From positions 2,976,001 to 3,040,000 of the forward strand of contig NZ_JAUSYZ010000001.1 of the NCBI RefSeq assembly GCF_030817195.1: a DNA stretch of 64,000 nt, given 5' to 3'. How positions within the stretch are numbered: position 1 is the first letter of the stretch; each line of letters opens with the position of its first letter. Shown in pieces: positions 51,893-60,767 of this stretch. Source of the DNA: Arthrobacter globiformis (GTDB taxonomy: Bacteria > Actinomycetota > Actinomycetes > Actinomycetales > Micrococcaceae). The notes beneath the pieces were generated by a model. The model searched no databases. It was given only the letters and a program-made list of their open reading frames with translations, and was not told the DNA's origin. The translations under genes were made by a program, and so were the position numbers.

Positions 51893-52921
51893 ATGACGAT
51901 TATCAAGGATCCGCACGTGTTCAACGAGCAGAGCCTGTTCGTCGATCTGGAAGGCGTGCTGGGCTGCCGCCTCTTTCTGAAGATCGAGGGGTTCAATTTC
52001 GCCGGCTCAATCAAGCTCAAGCCCGCGCGGGAGATGGTTGAGCGCGCCGAGCGTGAGGGGCTGATCGGCCCCGGCTCCATCCTCGTGGAGTCCTCCTCAG
52101 GCAACCTCGGCGTCGCGCTCAGCATGATCGCCGCCAGCAAGGGATACCGCTTCGTGTGCGTGATCGATCCGCGCTGCAACCCGGCAACCCGGCAACTCAT
52201 GGAATCGCTCGGCGCACAGGTGGACCTGGTCACCGAACCGGATCCCGTCGACGGCTTCCTCGGAGCCCGGCTCAACCACGTGCGGGACCTGTGCGCGTCC
52301 GACGAGCGGTACATCTGGCTCAACCAGTACACCAATCCCGGCAACTGGGGAGCGCACTACCGCTGGACTGCCCCCGGAATCTCCAATCAGTTCCCCGACC
52401 TGGACGTGCTCTTCGTGGGAGCCGGGACAACGGGGACCCTGATGGGTTGCGCGCGGTACTTCCGTGAGCACCGGCCCGATGTCCGGATTATCGCGGTCGA
52501 CGCCGCAGGATCGGTCTCTTTCGGCGGCCAGCCGGCCACCCGCCTGATCCCGGGACTCGGCATGAGCGTGCGGCCGCCGCAGCTCGACGAGTCCTTGATC
52601 GATAACGTGGTGATCGTCGAAGAACTGGACACGGTGCGCGCCTGCCACCGCCTCGCGGCGGCCGGCTTCATGCTCGGTGGCTCCACCGGGACCGTGGTCC
52701 ACGGCGCCATGTCCTGGCTCGCCGACCACAATGCCCAGGACCTGACGGCGGTGGCCATCTCCCCGGACATGGGCCGTCCCTACCTGGACACCATCTACAA
52801 CCCCGACTGGGTGCACGATCATTTCGGGGCCGCAGCGCTAGCAACCACCGATTTGACAGAGGCTCCGGGCCGACGATACGACTCGGTGTCGGAGCCACAG
52901 CACCCAGCACCCGTACTGTAG
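51893..52921 (+). CDS. sbnA: SbnA-like N-(2-amino-2-carboxyethyl)-L-glutamate synthase
   Basis: 342-residue PLP enzyme of the cysteine-synthase fold. The Schiff-base Lys is probably Lys41 in FAGSIKLKPAREM; the SSSGNLGVALSM loop and the phosphate-binding GAGTTGTLMG follow. The pattern is that of SbnA, which joins O-phosphoserine and glutamate as the first step to L-2,3-diaminopropionate, rather than of CysK (which has GSVKDR). The matching second enzyme, SbnB, is in the same operon. GAGGG precedes the ATG. The stop overlaps the NRPS GTG by one base (TAGTG). Confidence 0.9.
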   Translation: MTIIKDPHVFNEQSLFVDLEGVLGCRLFLKIEGFNFAGSIKLKPAREMVERAEREGLIGPGSILVESSSGNLGVALSMIAASKGYRFVCVIDPRCNPATRQLMESLGAQVDLVTEPDPVDGFLGARLNHVRDLCASDERYIWLNQYTNPGNWGAHYRWTAPGISNQFPDLDVLFVGAGTTGTLMGCARYFREHRPDVRIIAVDAAGSVSFGGQPATRLIPGLGMSVRPPQLDESLIDNVVIVEELDTVRACHRLAAAGFMLGGSTGTVVHGAMSWLADHNAQDLTAVAISPDMGRPYLDTIYNPDWVHDHFGAAALATTDLTEAPGRRYDSVSEPQHPAPVL

Positions 52922-55900
52922 TGAAAATGCGTCTCGACAACCTGCAGGGCGCTCCGCGTTCCACATCTCCCATCAGTCCCCCCATTCCCGAGACAACTGC
53001 GGCTCCGGCCGGGAACGGCTCTCCAGCCACTCCTGCCACGGGTACGGCCGTTGCCTTGGAGCGCCGGCTGGCGGAACTGCTCGCATCCGTGGTGAAGAAG
53101 GACGACGTCCCCGTGGACGCCAACTTCTTCTACGAACTAGGCGCGGACTCGCTGGTGATGGCGCAGTTCTGCGCCCGCGTGCGCAAGCAGCCGGACTTGC
53201 CTGCCGTGTCGATCAAGGACATCTACCAGAACCCCACGATCTCGGCGCTGGCCGCATCCCTGGCACCGCCGGAAGAGGCGACGGCGACGGTGCAGGTGCA
53301 GGACCGGCTGGCCGAGGTGCTCGCCGGCGTGCTGGACGTCGAGCACATACGGGTGGACGCCAACTTCTTCCTCGACCTGGGCGCGGACTCGCTGGTCATG
53401 GCGAAGTTCTGCGCCCGGGTGCGTAAGCAGCCGGACCTGCCAGCCTTGTCCATCAAGGACATCTACCAGAACCCAACGATCTCGGCGCTGGCCGCGGCCC
53501 TGGCACCGGCGGAAGAGGCGACGGCACAGGTGCAGGTGCAGGAGCGGCTGGCCGAGGTGCTCGCCGGCGTACTCGGCATCGAGCAGGTCGCGGTGGGCGA
53601 TGACTTCTTCCATGACCTGGGCGCGGACTCGCTGGTCATGGCGAAGTTCTGCGCCCTGGTGCGCAAGCAGCCGGACCTGCCCCAGGTATCCATGAAGGAG
53701 ATCTACAGCAACCCGAACATCTCCGCGCTGGCAGCGGCATTGCAGGTTCCCCCGCAAAAGGACAAGGAGCCGGAGACCTCGCCAGCGGTGGCCTCCGTGC
53801 CGGAGACGCCGGCGCCCATGGACGCACGGACCTGGGAGTACGCCATGTGCGGCGCACTGCAGGCACTCGTCTACATCTGCTACTGCCTGGGCGCCGGCCT
53901 GCTCACGGTCGTGTGGTACCAGTGGGTTTTCCCTGACACCGGGCAGGCCAACTACAACTGGCTCGCCCACGGGATCAGCTTCCTGGAGATCTACCTGCGG
54001 TCGACCGCCTTCGCAGCGGCGGTGTTCGCGCTGATGTGCATCCTGCCGGTAGTGGGGAAGTGGATTATCATCGGGCGCTTCCGCCACCAGGAGATCCGCA
54101 TTTGGAGCCTTGCCTACTTCCGGCTCTGGCTGGTCAAGACCCTGATTCGGACTTCCCCCCTGCTGTTGCTGAGAGGTTCCCCGCTGACGACCTTTTACCT
54201 GAGGGCCATGGGAGCAAAGGTGGACCGGAACGTCACAATCGTAACCAACCGGCTTCCTGTTGCCACCGACCTGCTCACCATCGGGGAGGGGACGGTGATC
54301 CGCAAGGACGTCATACTCAACGGGTACCGGGCCCACGGCGGCGTCATCCAGCTCGGTGCGGTGACGCTGGGCCGGGACGTGACCGTCGGCGAGGGCAGCG
54401 TGCTGGACATCGACACGGCAATGGGAGACGGCTCGCAGTTGGGCCACCGGTCCACCCTGTACACCGGCCAGTCCGTGCCCGCGGGCGAGCATTGGCACGG
54501 TTCCCCCGGCAGGCGCACGGATGTGGACTACGCCACGGTCGAGCCGACGCCTTACCGGCCGTGGCGCCGTGGTTGGTTCGCAGCGTCCCAGCTCATCGGC
54601 GCGGTCGGATTGGGACGCATCCTGCTGGGGCAGGTGGTCATTCTGGTCATTCTGGCGAATCCGGACATAGCGGCGCTTCTGGAGCCGCAGTCCCCGGCGT
54701 TCACCAGTTGGAACTTCTACGGCGAGGTTCTTTTCTACGCAGGCCTTTCTGTGTTCGGTGGAACGATCGCGTCATTGCTCATCGTCACCACCGTGCCGCG
54801 TGCGTTCAACCTCGTTTTGAAGCCCGACACGGTGTATCCGCTTTTCGGGTTGCAGGACGCGGCGGCCCGGGCTGTGGCGAGACTGACCAACAACCGCATA
54901 CTGGGGCAGTTGTTCGGCGACAGCTCCTACATCGTGAACTACGTGGGGGCCCTCGGCTACAAGCTGGGAAAAGTCCAGCAGACCGGCTCGAACATGGGCA
55001 CAGTGTTCAAGCACGACAACCCGTATCTTTCGAGGATAGGTACCGGCACGATGATCGCCGATGCGGTGTCGTTCATGAACACCGACCACTCGGCGACGTC
55101 ATTCAAGGTGAGTGAGGCGGCGATCGGCGCCCACAACTTCCTCGGCAATGCCGTGCACGTTCCGGCCGGGGGCAGGACCGGGGACAACTGCCTGCTCGCG
55201 ACCAAGGTGATGGTTCCCGTCGACGGGCCGGTGCGCCATGATGTGGGCCTGCTTGGTTCCCCAGCGTTCGAAATCCCCCGCTCGGTCCTTCGCGACGCCC
55301 TGCCCGAAGAACATGCCAGCCGCGCCCAATTCCGCCGTGACCTCGCGGCCAAGAACAGGCACAACCTGCGCACCATGGCCCTCCTGATGCTTGCCCGGTG
55401 GTTGTACGCCTCGCTTGCAGTCCTGGAGACGTTTGCCGGCCTCGTGCTGTCGAACCACTTCGGTTTCCTTGCCTTGAGCGGGTCCTTTGTTGTGCTGCTC
55501 GTGGTCGGCTTGCTGGTCCCCATTGGCATCGAGAACCTTGCGAGGGGGCTCCGGCCGCTCCAGCCCCGGCTCTGTTCCATCTATAACCCGTACTTCTGGT
55601 CGCACGAGCGGTACTGGAAGCTGATGGCCGAGAGCCGCTACATGCTCATGCTCAACGGTACGCCGTTCAAGGCGCTGGTCTGGCGGCTGCTGGGCATGCG
55701 GATCGGGTCCAGGGTGTTTGACGACGGTTGCGGAATCCCCGAGCGGACCCTGGTGACGATCGGCTCCCGCTGTGCCCTGAACGCCGGGACCACAGTCCAG
55801 TCCCACTCCCAAGAGGACGGAATGTTCAAGTCCGACCGCATCGTCATTGGTGACGATGTCACGCTCGGCGTCTCCGCGTTTGTCCACTACGGAGTGACCA

Positions 55901-58644
55901 TCGAAGACCGTGCCGTTGTCACCGCAGACTCCTTCGTGATGAAGGGGACGACCCTCCCCCCGGGAACCGTGTGGGGCGGCAACCCGGCCGAAGAGGCCCC
56001 AGTCCCCGCCACGTCCCCCCTCGCGCTGGAAAGGGCCCGTATCATGACCACCACCTCTGCGCTGACCTGCCGCACCGCCGCCGACCGCTCGTCGGGCCCG
56101 GGCAACGGCCGGACCGCCCCCGCGGGTGCAGCGCCGACGGCGATTCCCAGGTGGACGCAGGAGCGCCAGCCGGGTCAGGGGCGGATCGAAGTGGCTGTGC
56201 CTGAGGACCTGCGCCAGGCCGTGCTGATACTGTCCCGCATGTTGGACGCGACCCCTGCATCGATCTGGATGGCAGCTCATGCAAGGGTGCTCCAGGCGTT
56301 GTCCGGCGAAACAGAGGTCACGACCGGCTGCCAGGACGCGTCGGGGACCTGGCCCTGCGAACTCAATCTGGGACTAGGCTCATGGCATGCGCTGGTCTCC
56401 TCGGCGCGCATCCGGCAGGTCCAGGCCCACGCCGAGCGGGCCGGGGGGCCGCAGGCTTCCGGGACGTACGAGGTGGTACTCAGCACAGACCATGACGAGG
56501 ATTCCGAGCTCGCGGAGGGCCTCGTCCTGGGAGTGTCCCTCCGTGGCGCCGCAGGTGGCGAAGCGTTGAGCCTGCGCTACCGCCGCGACGTCCTCGACGA
56601 GGACGCAGCCCTCCGGATCGCCGGCTATCACCTGAGCGCAGTCCGTCATCTCGTCGCCGACCCCGAGTCGGACCCTGACGACGTTGATCTCGTCGGTCCC
56701 GAGGAGCGGCGCCTGCAACTGGAACAGCTGGCCGGACCCGAGCGGCCCCGGCCGCAGCGGCGTTTCCACGAGCTGTTCGAGGAGTGCGTCCGGCAGCATC
56801 CCGAACGTATCGCGGCGGTCCAGGACGCGCGGGAGTGGACGTACGCGGAGCTGAACGCCCGCGCCAACCGGGTCGCCCGTGCCCTGCTCGCGCGCGGGTT
56901 GCGCGCGGAGGACATCGTGGCGGTCGTCGCCGAACGGGATCTGGAGTGGATGGCCGCTGTGATCGGCATCCTCAAAGCCGGAGGCGCATACCTGCCGATC
57001 GAGCCGCACTTCCCGGCCGACCGAATCGCCAGAACGCTCACGCGGGCCGGGGCCCGGGTAGTGCTCACCGAAGGCGGCAGCAGCACCACGCTCGATGAGG
57101 CACTGGAAGGAATGCCTGCAGTGATGAAGCTTCTGTTCGAGGACATCGAGGCCGAGGGGCACCCCGCCGACGACCTCGGCATGGAGATTCGTCCCGATCA
57201 GCTGGCTTACGTCTATTTCACCTCCGGGTCCACTGGCGAGCCGAAAGGTGCGATGTGCGAGCACGACGGGATGGTGAACCACCTGTACGCCAAGATCGAG
57301 GACCTGGGGATCCGCCCTGGGGACGTCGTCGCCCAGACCGCCCCCCAATGCTTCGACATCTCGCTGTGGCAACTGGTCTCGGCGCTGCTCGTCGGCGGCC
57401 GCACACTCATCGTCGGGCAGGACCGCATCCTCGACGTCGAGCGGTTCATCGACACGGTGGAACGGGGCGCGGTGGCGGTCTTCCAAGTCGTCCCGTCGTA
57501 TCTGGACGCCGTGGTGGCGTACCTGGGCGGCAAGCCTCGCGCCTTGCCGCATCTTCGCTGCGTCTCGGCGACAGGGGAGGCTTTAAAACGTGAGCTGGTC
57601 CGCCGCTGGTTCGACGTGATGCCGAACGTCAAGCTGGTCAACGCCTACGGGCTGACGGAGACCTCCGACGACACGAACCACGAAGTGATGAGTGCAGCGC
57701 CCGCGGGCGGCTCCGTGCCACTGGGCCCGCCAATCCCGAACGTCCGGATCCACATCCTCGACGAGCGGCAGCGGCTTGTGCCGCTTGGAGCGCCGGGTGA
57801 GATCGCCTTCTCCGGGGTGTGCGTGGGCCGCGGCTACATCAACGACCCGGAGCGTACTGCGCAGGCCTACTCCACCGATCCCTATGTGGACGGCGCGCGG
57901 CTCTACCGGGCTGGGGACTACGGCCGCTGGTCCCCGGACGGCAAGCTGGAGTACCTGGGCAGGCGGGACAACCAAGTCAAAATCTCCGGGTTCCGCATCG
58001 AGATCGGTGACATCGAGAACGCGCTGCTGCGGGTTCCCGGCGTCCGCGACGGCGCCGTCGTCGTAGGCGAGGGCGCCGGGCAGTCCAAGTTCCTCGTTGC
58101 GTTCTACTCCGGCAATCTGCCGCTCGAGGTTGACGAAATCCGCAGCGAGATGGCCGCGCGCGTACCGGGCTACATGGTTCCGTCGGCGTACAGGTGGCAG
58201 GAGAGCCTGCCCCTGACCGGCAACGGAAAGATCGACCGGAAGGCTTTGACCCGCATGGCGCTGGAGGTCGTCCCCGAGGCCGGCATCGCCGGGGAAGCCC
58301 TCTCGGCGACGGAGCAGCGGCTCGCCGAGGCATGGGCGACGGTGCTCGGCCTGCCGGTGGGCCGGATCGGTGGGCAGGACTCGTTCTTTGCGCTGGGCGG
58401 GACTTCGCTGTCCGCGGTGAAGCTCGCCGTCCTGCTCAAGCGCGCAGTGTCGATCAAGGACATCATGCAGACGCCCATCCTGGCGGACCTGGCGACCCTG
58501 CTTGAGGCCTCGTCCCTGGCGGACGCTGCCGTTCCGCCCGCCCCACGCGCGGCGGGATCCGCGGCGGAGCCCGACTCGATGGCCCCGGTGGGAGGACCGG
58601 TTGGCCACTCCCACCAGCTACCCATGAAACGAAAGGACCTCTGA
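52921..58644 (+). CDS. Membrane NRPS with permuted Pls-like architecture (T-T-T-TM/LbH-C*-A-T)
   Basis: 1907 residues. Three tandem carrier domains carry LGADSLVM, serines 77, 157 and 237. Residues ~300-1025 form the terminal membrane region of epsilon-poly-lysine synthetase-type NRPSs: three helix pairs (from about 307, 554 and 815), each followed by a hexapeptide-repeat left-handed beta-helix unit (about 398-530, 641-780, 890-1023). Residues ~1085-1260 look like the C-terminal half of a condensation domain without HHxxxDG. The adenylation domain (about 1282-1772) has all ten core motifs, e.g. YFTSGSTGEPKG, NAYGLTETS, RAGDYGRW and NGKIDRK. A fourth carrier has GGTSLSAVKL, Ser1829. There is no thioesterase. 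Substrate is probably diaminopropionate or a derivative, inferred from sbnA/sbnB. In Pls enzymes the membrane region is C-terminal; here it precedes the A domain. Confidence 0.9.
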   Translation: MKMRLDNLQGAPRSTSPISPPIPETTAAPAGNGSPATPATGTAVALERRLAELLASVVKKDDVPVDANFFYELGADSLVMAQFCARVRKQPDLPAVSIKDIYQNPTISALAASLAPPEEATATVQVQDRLAEVLAGVLDVEHIRVDANFFLDLGADSLVMAKFCARVRKQPDLPALSIKDIYQNPTISALAAALAPAEEATAQVQVQERLAEVLAGVLGIEQVAVGDDFFHDLGADSLVMAKFCALVRKQPDLPQVSMKEIYSNPNISALAAALQVPPQKDKEPETSPAVASVPETPAPMDARTWEYAMCGALQALVYICYCLGAGLLTVVWYQWVFPDTGQANYNWLAHGISFLEIYLRSTAFAAAVFALMCILPVVGKWIIIGRFRHQEIRIWSLAYFRLWLVKTLIRTSPLLLLRGSPLTTFYLRAMGAKVDRNVTIVTNRLPVATDLLTIGEGTVIRKDVILNGYRAHGGVIQLGAVTLGRDVTVGEGSVLDIDTAMGDGSQLGHRSTLYTGQSVPAGEHWHGSPGRRTDVDYATVEPTPYRPWRRGWFAASQLIGAVGLGRILLGQVVILVILANPDIAALLEPQSPAFTSWNFYGEVLFYAGLSVFGGTIASLLIVTTVPRAFNLVLKPDTVYPLFGLQDAAARAVARLTNNRILGQLFGDSSYIVNYVGALGYKLGKVQQTGSNMGTVFKHDNPYLSRIGTGTMIADAVSFMNTDHSATSFKVSEAAIGAHNFLGNAVHVPAGGRTGDNCLLATKVMVPVDGPVRHDVGLLGSPAFEIPRSVLRDALPEEHASRAQFRRDLAAKNRHNLRTMALLMLARWLYASLAVLETFAGLVLSNHFGFLALSGSFVVLLVVGLLVPIGIENLARGLRPLQPRLCSIYNPYFWSHERYWKLMAESRYMLMLNGTPFKALVWRLLGMRIGSRVFDDGCGIPERTLVTIGSRCALNAGTTVQSHSQEDGMFKSDRIVIGDDVTLGVSAFVHYGVTIEDRAVVTADSFVMKGTTLPPGTVWGGNPAEEAPVPATSPLALERARIMTTTSALTCRTAADRSSGPGNGRTAPAGAAPTAIPRWTQERQPGQGRIEVAVPEDLRQAVLILSRMLDATPASIWMAAHARVLQALSGETEVTTGCQDASGTWPCELNLGLGSWHALVSSARIRQVQAHAERAGGPQASGTYEVVLSTDHDEDSELAEGLVLGVSLRGAAGGEALSLRYRRDVLDEDAALRIAGYHLSAVRHLVADPESDPDDVDLVGPEERRLQLEQLAGPERPRPQRRFHELFEECVRQHPERIAAVQDAREWTYAELNARANRVARALLARGLRAEDIVAVVAERDLEWMAAVIGILKAGGAYLPIEPHFPADRIARTLTRAGARVVLTEGGSSTTLDEALEGMPAVMKLLFEDIEAEGHPADDLGMEIRPDQLAYVYFTSGSTGEPKGAMCEHDGMVNHLYAKIEDLGIRPGDVVAQTAPQCFDISLWQLVSALLVGGRTLIVGQDRILDVERFIDTVERGAVAVFQVVPSYLDAVVAYLGGKPRALPHLRCVSATGEALKRELVRRWFDVMPNVKLVNAYGLTETSDDTNHEVMSAAPAGGSVPLGPPIPNVRIHILDERQRLVPLGAPGEIAFSGVCVGRGYINDPERTAQAYSTDPYVDGARLYRAGDYGRWSPDGKLEYLGRRDNQVKISGFRIEIGDIENALLRVPGVRDGAVVVGEGAGQSKFLVAFYSGNLPLEVDEIRSEMAARVPGYMVPSAYRWQESLPLTGNGKIDRKALTRMALEVVPEAGIAGEALSATEQRLAEAWATVLGLPVGRIGGQDSFFALGGTSLSAVKLAVLLKRAVSIKDIMQTPILADLATLLEASSLADAAVPPAPRAAGSAAEPDSMAPVGGPVGHSHQLPMKRKDL
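53073..53754 (+). repeat. Three tandem 240-bp carrier-domain repeats
   Basis: The carrier serine codons lie at 53149, 53389 and 53629, exactly 240 bases apart. Segments such as GGCGCGGACTCGCTGGT, AAGCAGCCGGACCTGCC and GGCCGAGGTGCTCGCCGGCG recur almost unchanged at the DNA level between copies, most strongly in units 2 and 3. This indicates recent duplication or ongoing gene conversion. Confidence 0.85.
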
Positions 58645-59651
58645 TGTCGTCTCCTACACCCAGGATCCAGTTCGACGTGGAACTCCAAGCCGGTCAGGCG
58701 CCGATGCTCACCGTCGAGGATGGCCACGACCCCGTGCGGTGGGCCGAACAGAACCGTGAGGCGCTGCGTGCGGCCGTGGATGAGCACGGCGCCGTCCTGG
58801 TCCGCGGTCTGGGCCTCCGAGATCCAGCCGAAGTGGCCGATGCCTTCCAACGGCTGGTTTCTGGTGGCCTCATGCCGGACCGGGAGGCGTTCGCCACCAG
58901 GCAGCCCTACTTCGACGGCGTGTACTCATCCCTCACTTGGCCCGCGAACCAGCCAATGTGCATGCACCATGAGCTCAGCTACGCGCTCGAGTTCCCCGGA
59001 CTGATGCTCTTCGCCTGTCTCCAGGCACCCAGCGTCGGTGGGGTGACCGGCGTGGCGGACGCCCGTGCGGTGCTCGATGCCATACCCGCGGACATCGTCC
59101 GGCGTTTCGAAAACGAGGGGTGGCTGCTCGCCCGCAGCTACAACGAGGACATCGGCGCCTCCTATGAGGAGGCGTTCGGGGTCTCCGACCGCGCCGACGT
59201 CGAGAACTACTGCCGGGCGCACGAGATCGAGTTCGAGTGGCAGCCCGACGGGGAGCTGCGCACCCGGCAACGGCGCCCCGCCGTGGTCCGGCATCCGGTG
59301 ACCGGCCAGCGCTGCTGGTTCAACCAGGTGGCGTTCCTGAGCGAATGGACGATTGCGCCCGAGGTGCGGGAGTACCTGGTGGACGTCTACGGTCCCGACG
59401 GGCTGCCCTTCAACACCCGCTTCGGCAACGGCGAGCCGATCGGCGAGGAAATCATTGCCCTCCTGAACGAGGTCTACGAGGCCCACACCCTTCGAACCCC
59501 CTGGGAGGCAGGGGACCTCATGCTGGTCGACAACATCCGCATGGCGCACAGCCGCGAGGCCTACGAGGGACCTCGGGAAATTCTTGTCGGCATGGCGGAG
59601 CCGCGCAACATTTTCGATCTCGATACGCACACCCAGGACGGTTCAAGATGA
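58644..59651 (+). CDS. TauD/SyrP-like Fe(II)/2-oxoglutarate dioxygenase
   Basis: 335 residues of the double-stranded beta-helix fold. The metal site is H108-x-E110 in CMHHELSY, with distal His302 in MAHSREAYEG and the 2-oxoglutarate-binding Arg311 in GPREILVGM. CWFNQVAFL is shared with SyrP-like enzymes that hydroxylate carrier-bound amino acids in NRPS pathways. It may hydroxylate the diaminopropionate unit on a carrier or as free amino acid. The ATG overlaps the NRPS stop by one base (TGATG) and its own stop overlaps sbnB by four (ATGA). Confidence 0.88.
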   Translation: MSSPTPRIQFDVELQAGQAPMLTVEDGHDPVRWAEQNREALRAAVDEHGAVLVRGLGLRDPAEVADAFQRLVSGGLMPDREAFATRQPYFDGVYSSLTWPANQPMCMHHELSYALEFPGLMLFACLQAPSVGGVTGVADARAVLDAIPADIVRRFENEGWLLARSYNEDIGASYEEAFGVSDRADVENYCRAHEIEFEWQPDGELRTRQRRPAVVRHPVTGQRCWFNQVAFLSEWTIAPEVREYLVDVYGPDGLPFNTRFGNGEPIGEEIIALLNEVYEAHTLRTPWEAGDLMLVDNIRMAHSREAYEGPREILVGMAEPRNIFDLDTHTQDGSR

Positions 59652-60715
59652 CAGATCTAGCCACTTCCCCAGTCGCAGCGGCCGGAGAGCCGAAGACAGT
59701 TCCGCCCTTCGCGGTCATTCCAGGGGCCCAGGTGCAGCAGGTGCTCCAGGGACGGGAAAAGCAGGTCATCGAGCTGGTCGAGCAGACCTACCTGGTGCAT
59801 GCAGCCGGAGATTCGGTGAACCCCCCGTCTTACTTCCTGCGCTTCCCGGACCGGCCCACCTCGCGCATCATCGCACTGCCGGCCTCGATCGGCGGACAGG
59901 TGGCGGTTGACGGCATCAAGTGGGTCTCCAGCTTCCCGAACAACGTGTCGTCGGGGCTTCCGCGCGCATCAGCGGTGTTGATCCTCAACAACCGGGTGAC
60001 GGGCTACCCCTTCGCCTGCATGGAGGGCTCCATTATCAGCGCCTCCAGGACGGCTGCATCGGCCGCCGCGGCGGCCGACTGGCTCAGCCGGGGCCGCGGG
60101 CGTCCAAGAAGGATCGGGTTCTTCGGCGTTGGCCTCATTGCCCGTTACATCCACACCTTCCTGAAGGCCACCGACTGGTCCTTCGACGAGATCGGGGTGT
60201 TCGACCTCTCGGACGAGAGTGCGGAGGGTTTCAAGGGCTACCTTGAACGCAGCGACACCGGAGCCCGGGTGACCGTGCACGACGGCCCCGAGCAGCTGAT
60301 CAAAAGCAGCGACCTCGTCGTGTTCGCCACGGTGGCGGGCCAGCCGCACGTGCACGATACGACGTGGTTCGACCACAACCCGCTGGTGCTGCACGTGTCC
60401 CTGCGCGACCTGGCCCCTGAGATCCTGCTGGCCTCGACCAACATCCTCGACGACGTCGACCACTGCCTGAAAGCCGGGACGTCGCCCCACCTCGCGGAGC
60501 AGATGGTCGGCAACAGGGACTTCGTGGACGGCACCTTGGCTGACGTCATGGAAGGCAAGGTCTCGCTGGCGGATGACCGCCCCATCGTGTTCTCGCCGTT
60601 CGGCCTGGGCGTGCTCGACCTGGCAGTGGGTAAGTACATCTACGACGAACTTGCCAGCAGCGGCCAACTCCGGGTGGTCGAGGATTTCTTTTCGGAGTTG
60701 CGTCGGTACGGCTAA
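59648..60715 (+). CDS. sbnB: SbnB-like N-((2S)-2-amino-2-carboxyethyl)-L-glutamate dehydrogenase
   Basis: 355 residues of the ornithine cyclodeaminase/mu-crystallin family. The substrate domain has SYFLRFPDRPTSRIIALPA and NRVTGYPFACMEGSIISASRT; the NAD fold is RIGFFGVGLIARYIHTFL. SbnB oxidatively splits the SbnA product to L-2,3-diaminopropionate and 2-oxoglutarate. Translation is coupled to the dioxygenase by an ATGA overlap. The released 2-oxoglutarate is also the co-substrate of that dioxygenase. Closeness to SbnB rather than ornithine cyclodeaminase is supported mainly by pairing with sbnA. Confidence 0.9.
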   Translation: MTDLATSPVAAAGEPKTVPPFAVIPGAQVQQVLQGREKQVIELVEQTYLVHAAGDSVNPPSYFLRFPDRPTSRIIALPASIGGQVAVDGIKWVSSFPNNVSSGLPRASAVLILNNRVTGYPFACMEGSIISASRTAASAAAAADWLSRGRGRPRRIGFFGVGLIARYIHTFLKATDWSFDEIGVFDLSDESAEGFKGYLERSDTGARVTVHDGPEQLIKSSDLVVFATVAGQPHVHDTTWFDHNPLVLHVSLRDLAPEILLASTNILDDVDHCLKAGTSPHLAEQMVGNRDFVDGTLADVMEGKVSLADDRPIVFSPFGLGVLDLAVGKYIYDELASSGQLRVVEDFFSELRRYG

Positions 60716-60767
60716 CCCTGCGGCGCAAACCGCATTCATCGATTCGCACTCAATGAGGAGTGACACA

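Noticed and set aside
53073..53754. 240-bp repeats as a CRISPR or mobile element
   Set aside because: They are in frame and encode carrier domains with the conserved phosphopantetheine serine.
60573..60767. Extended N-terminus of the LuxE-like protein
   Set aside because: It overlaps the end of sbnB in another frame; ATG 60768 follows GAGGAG at the right distance.
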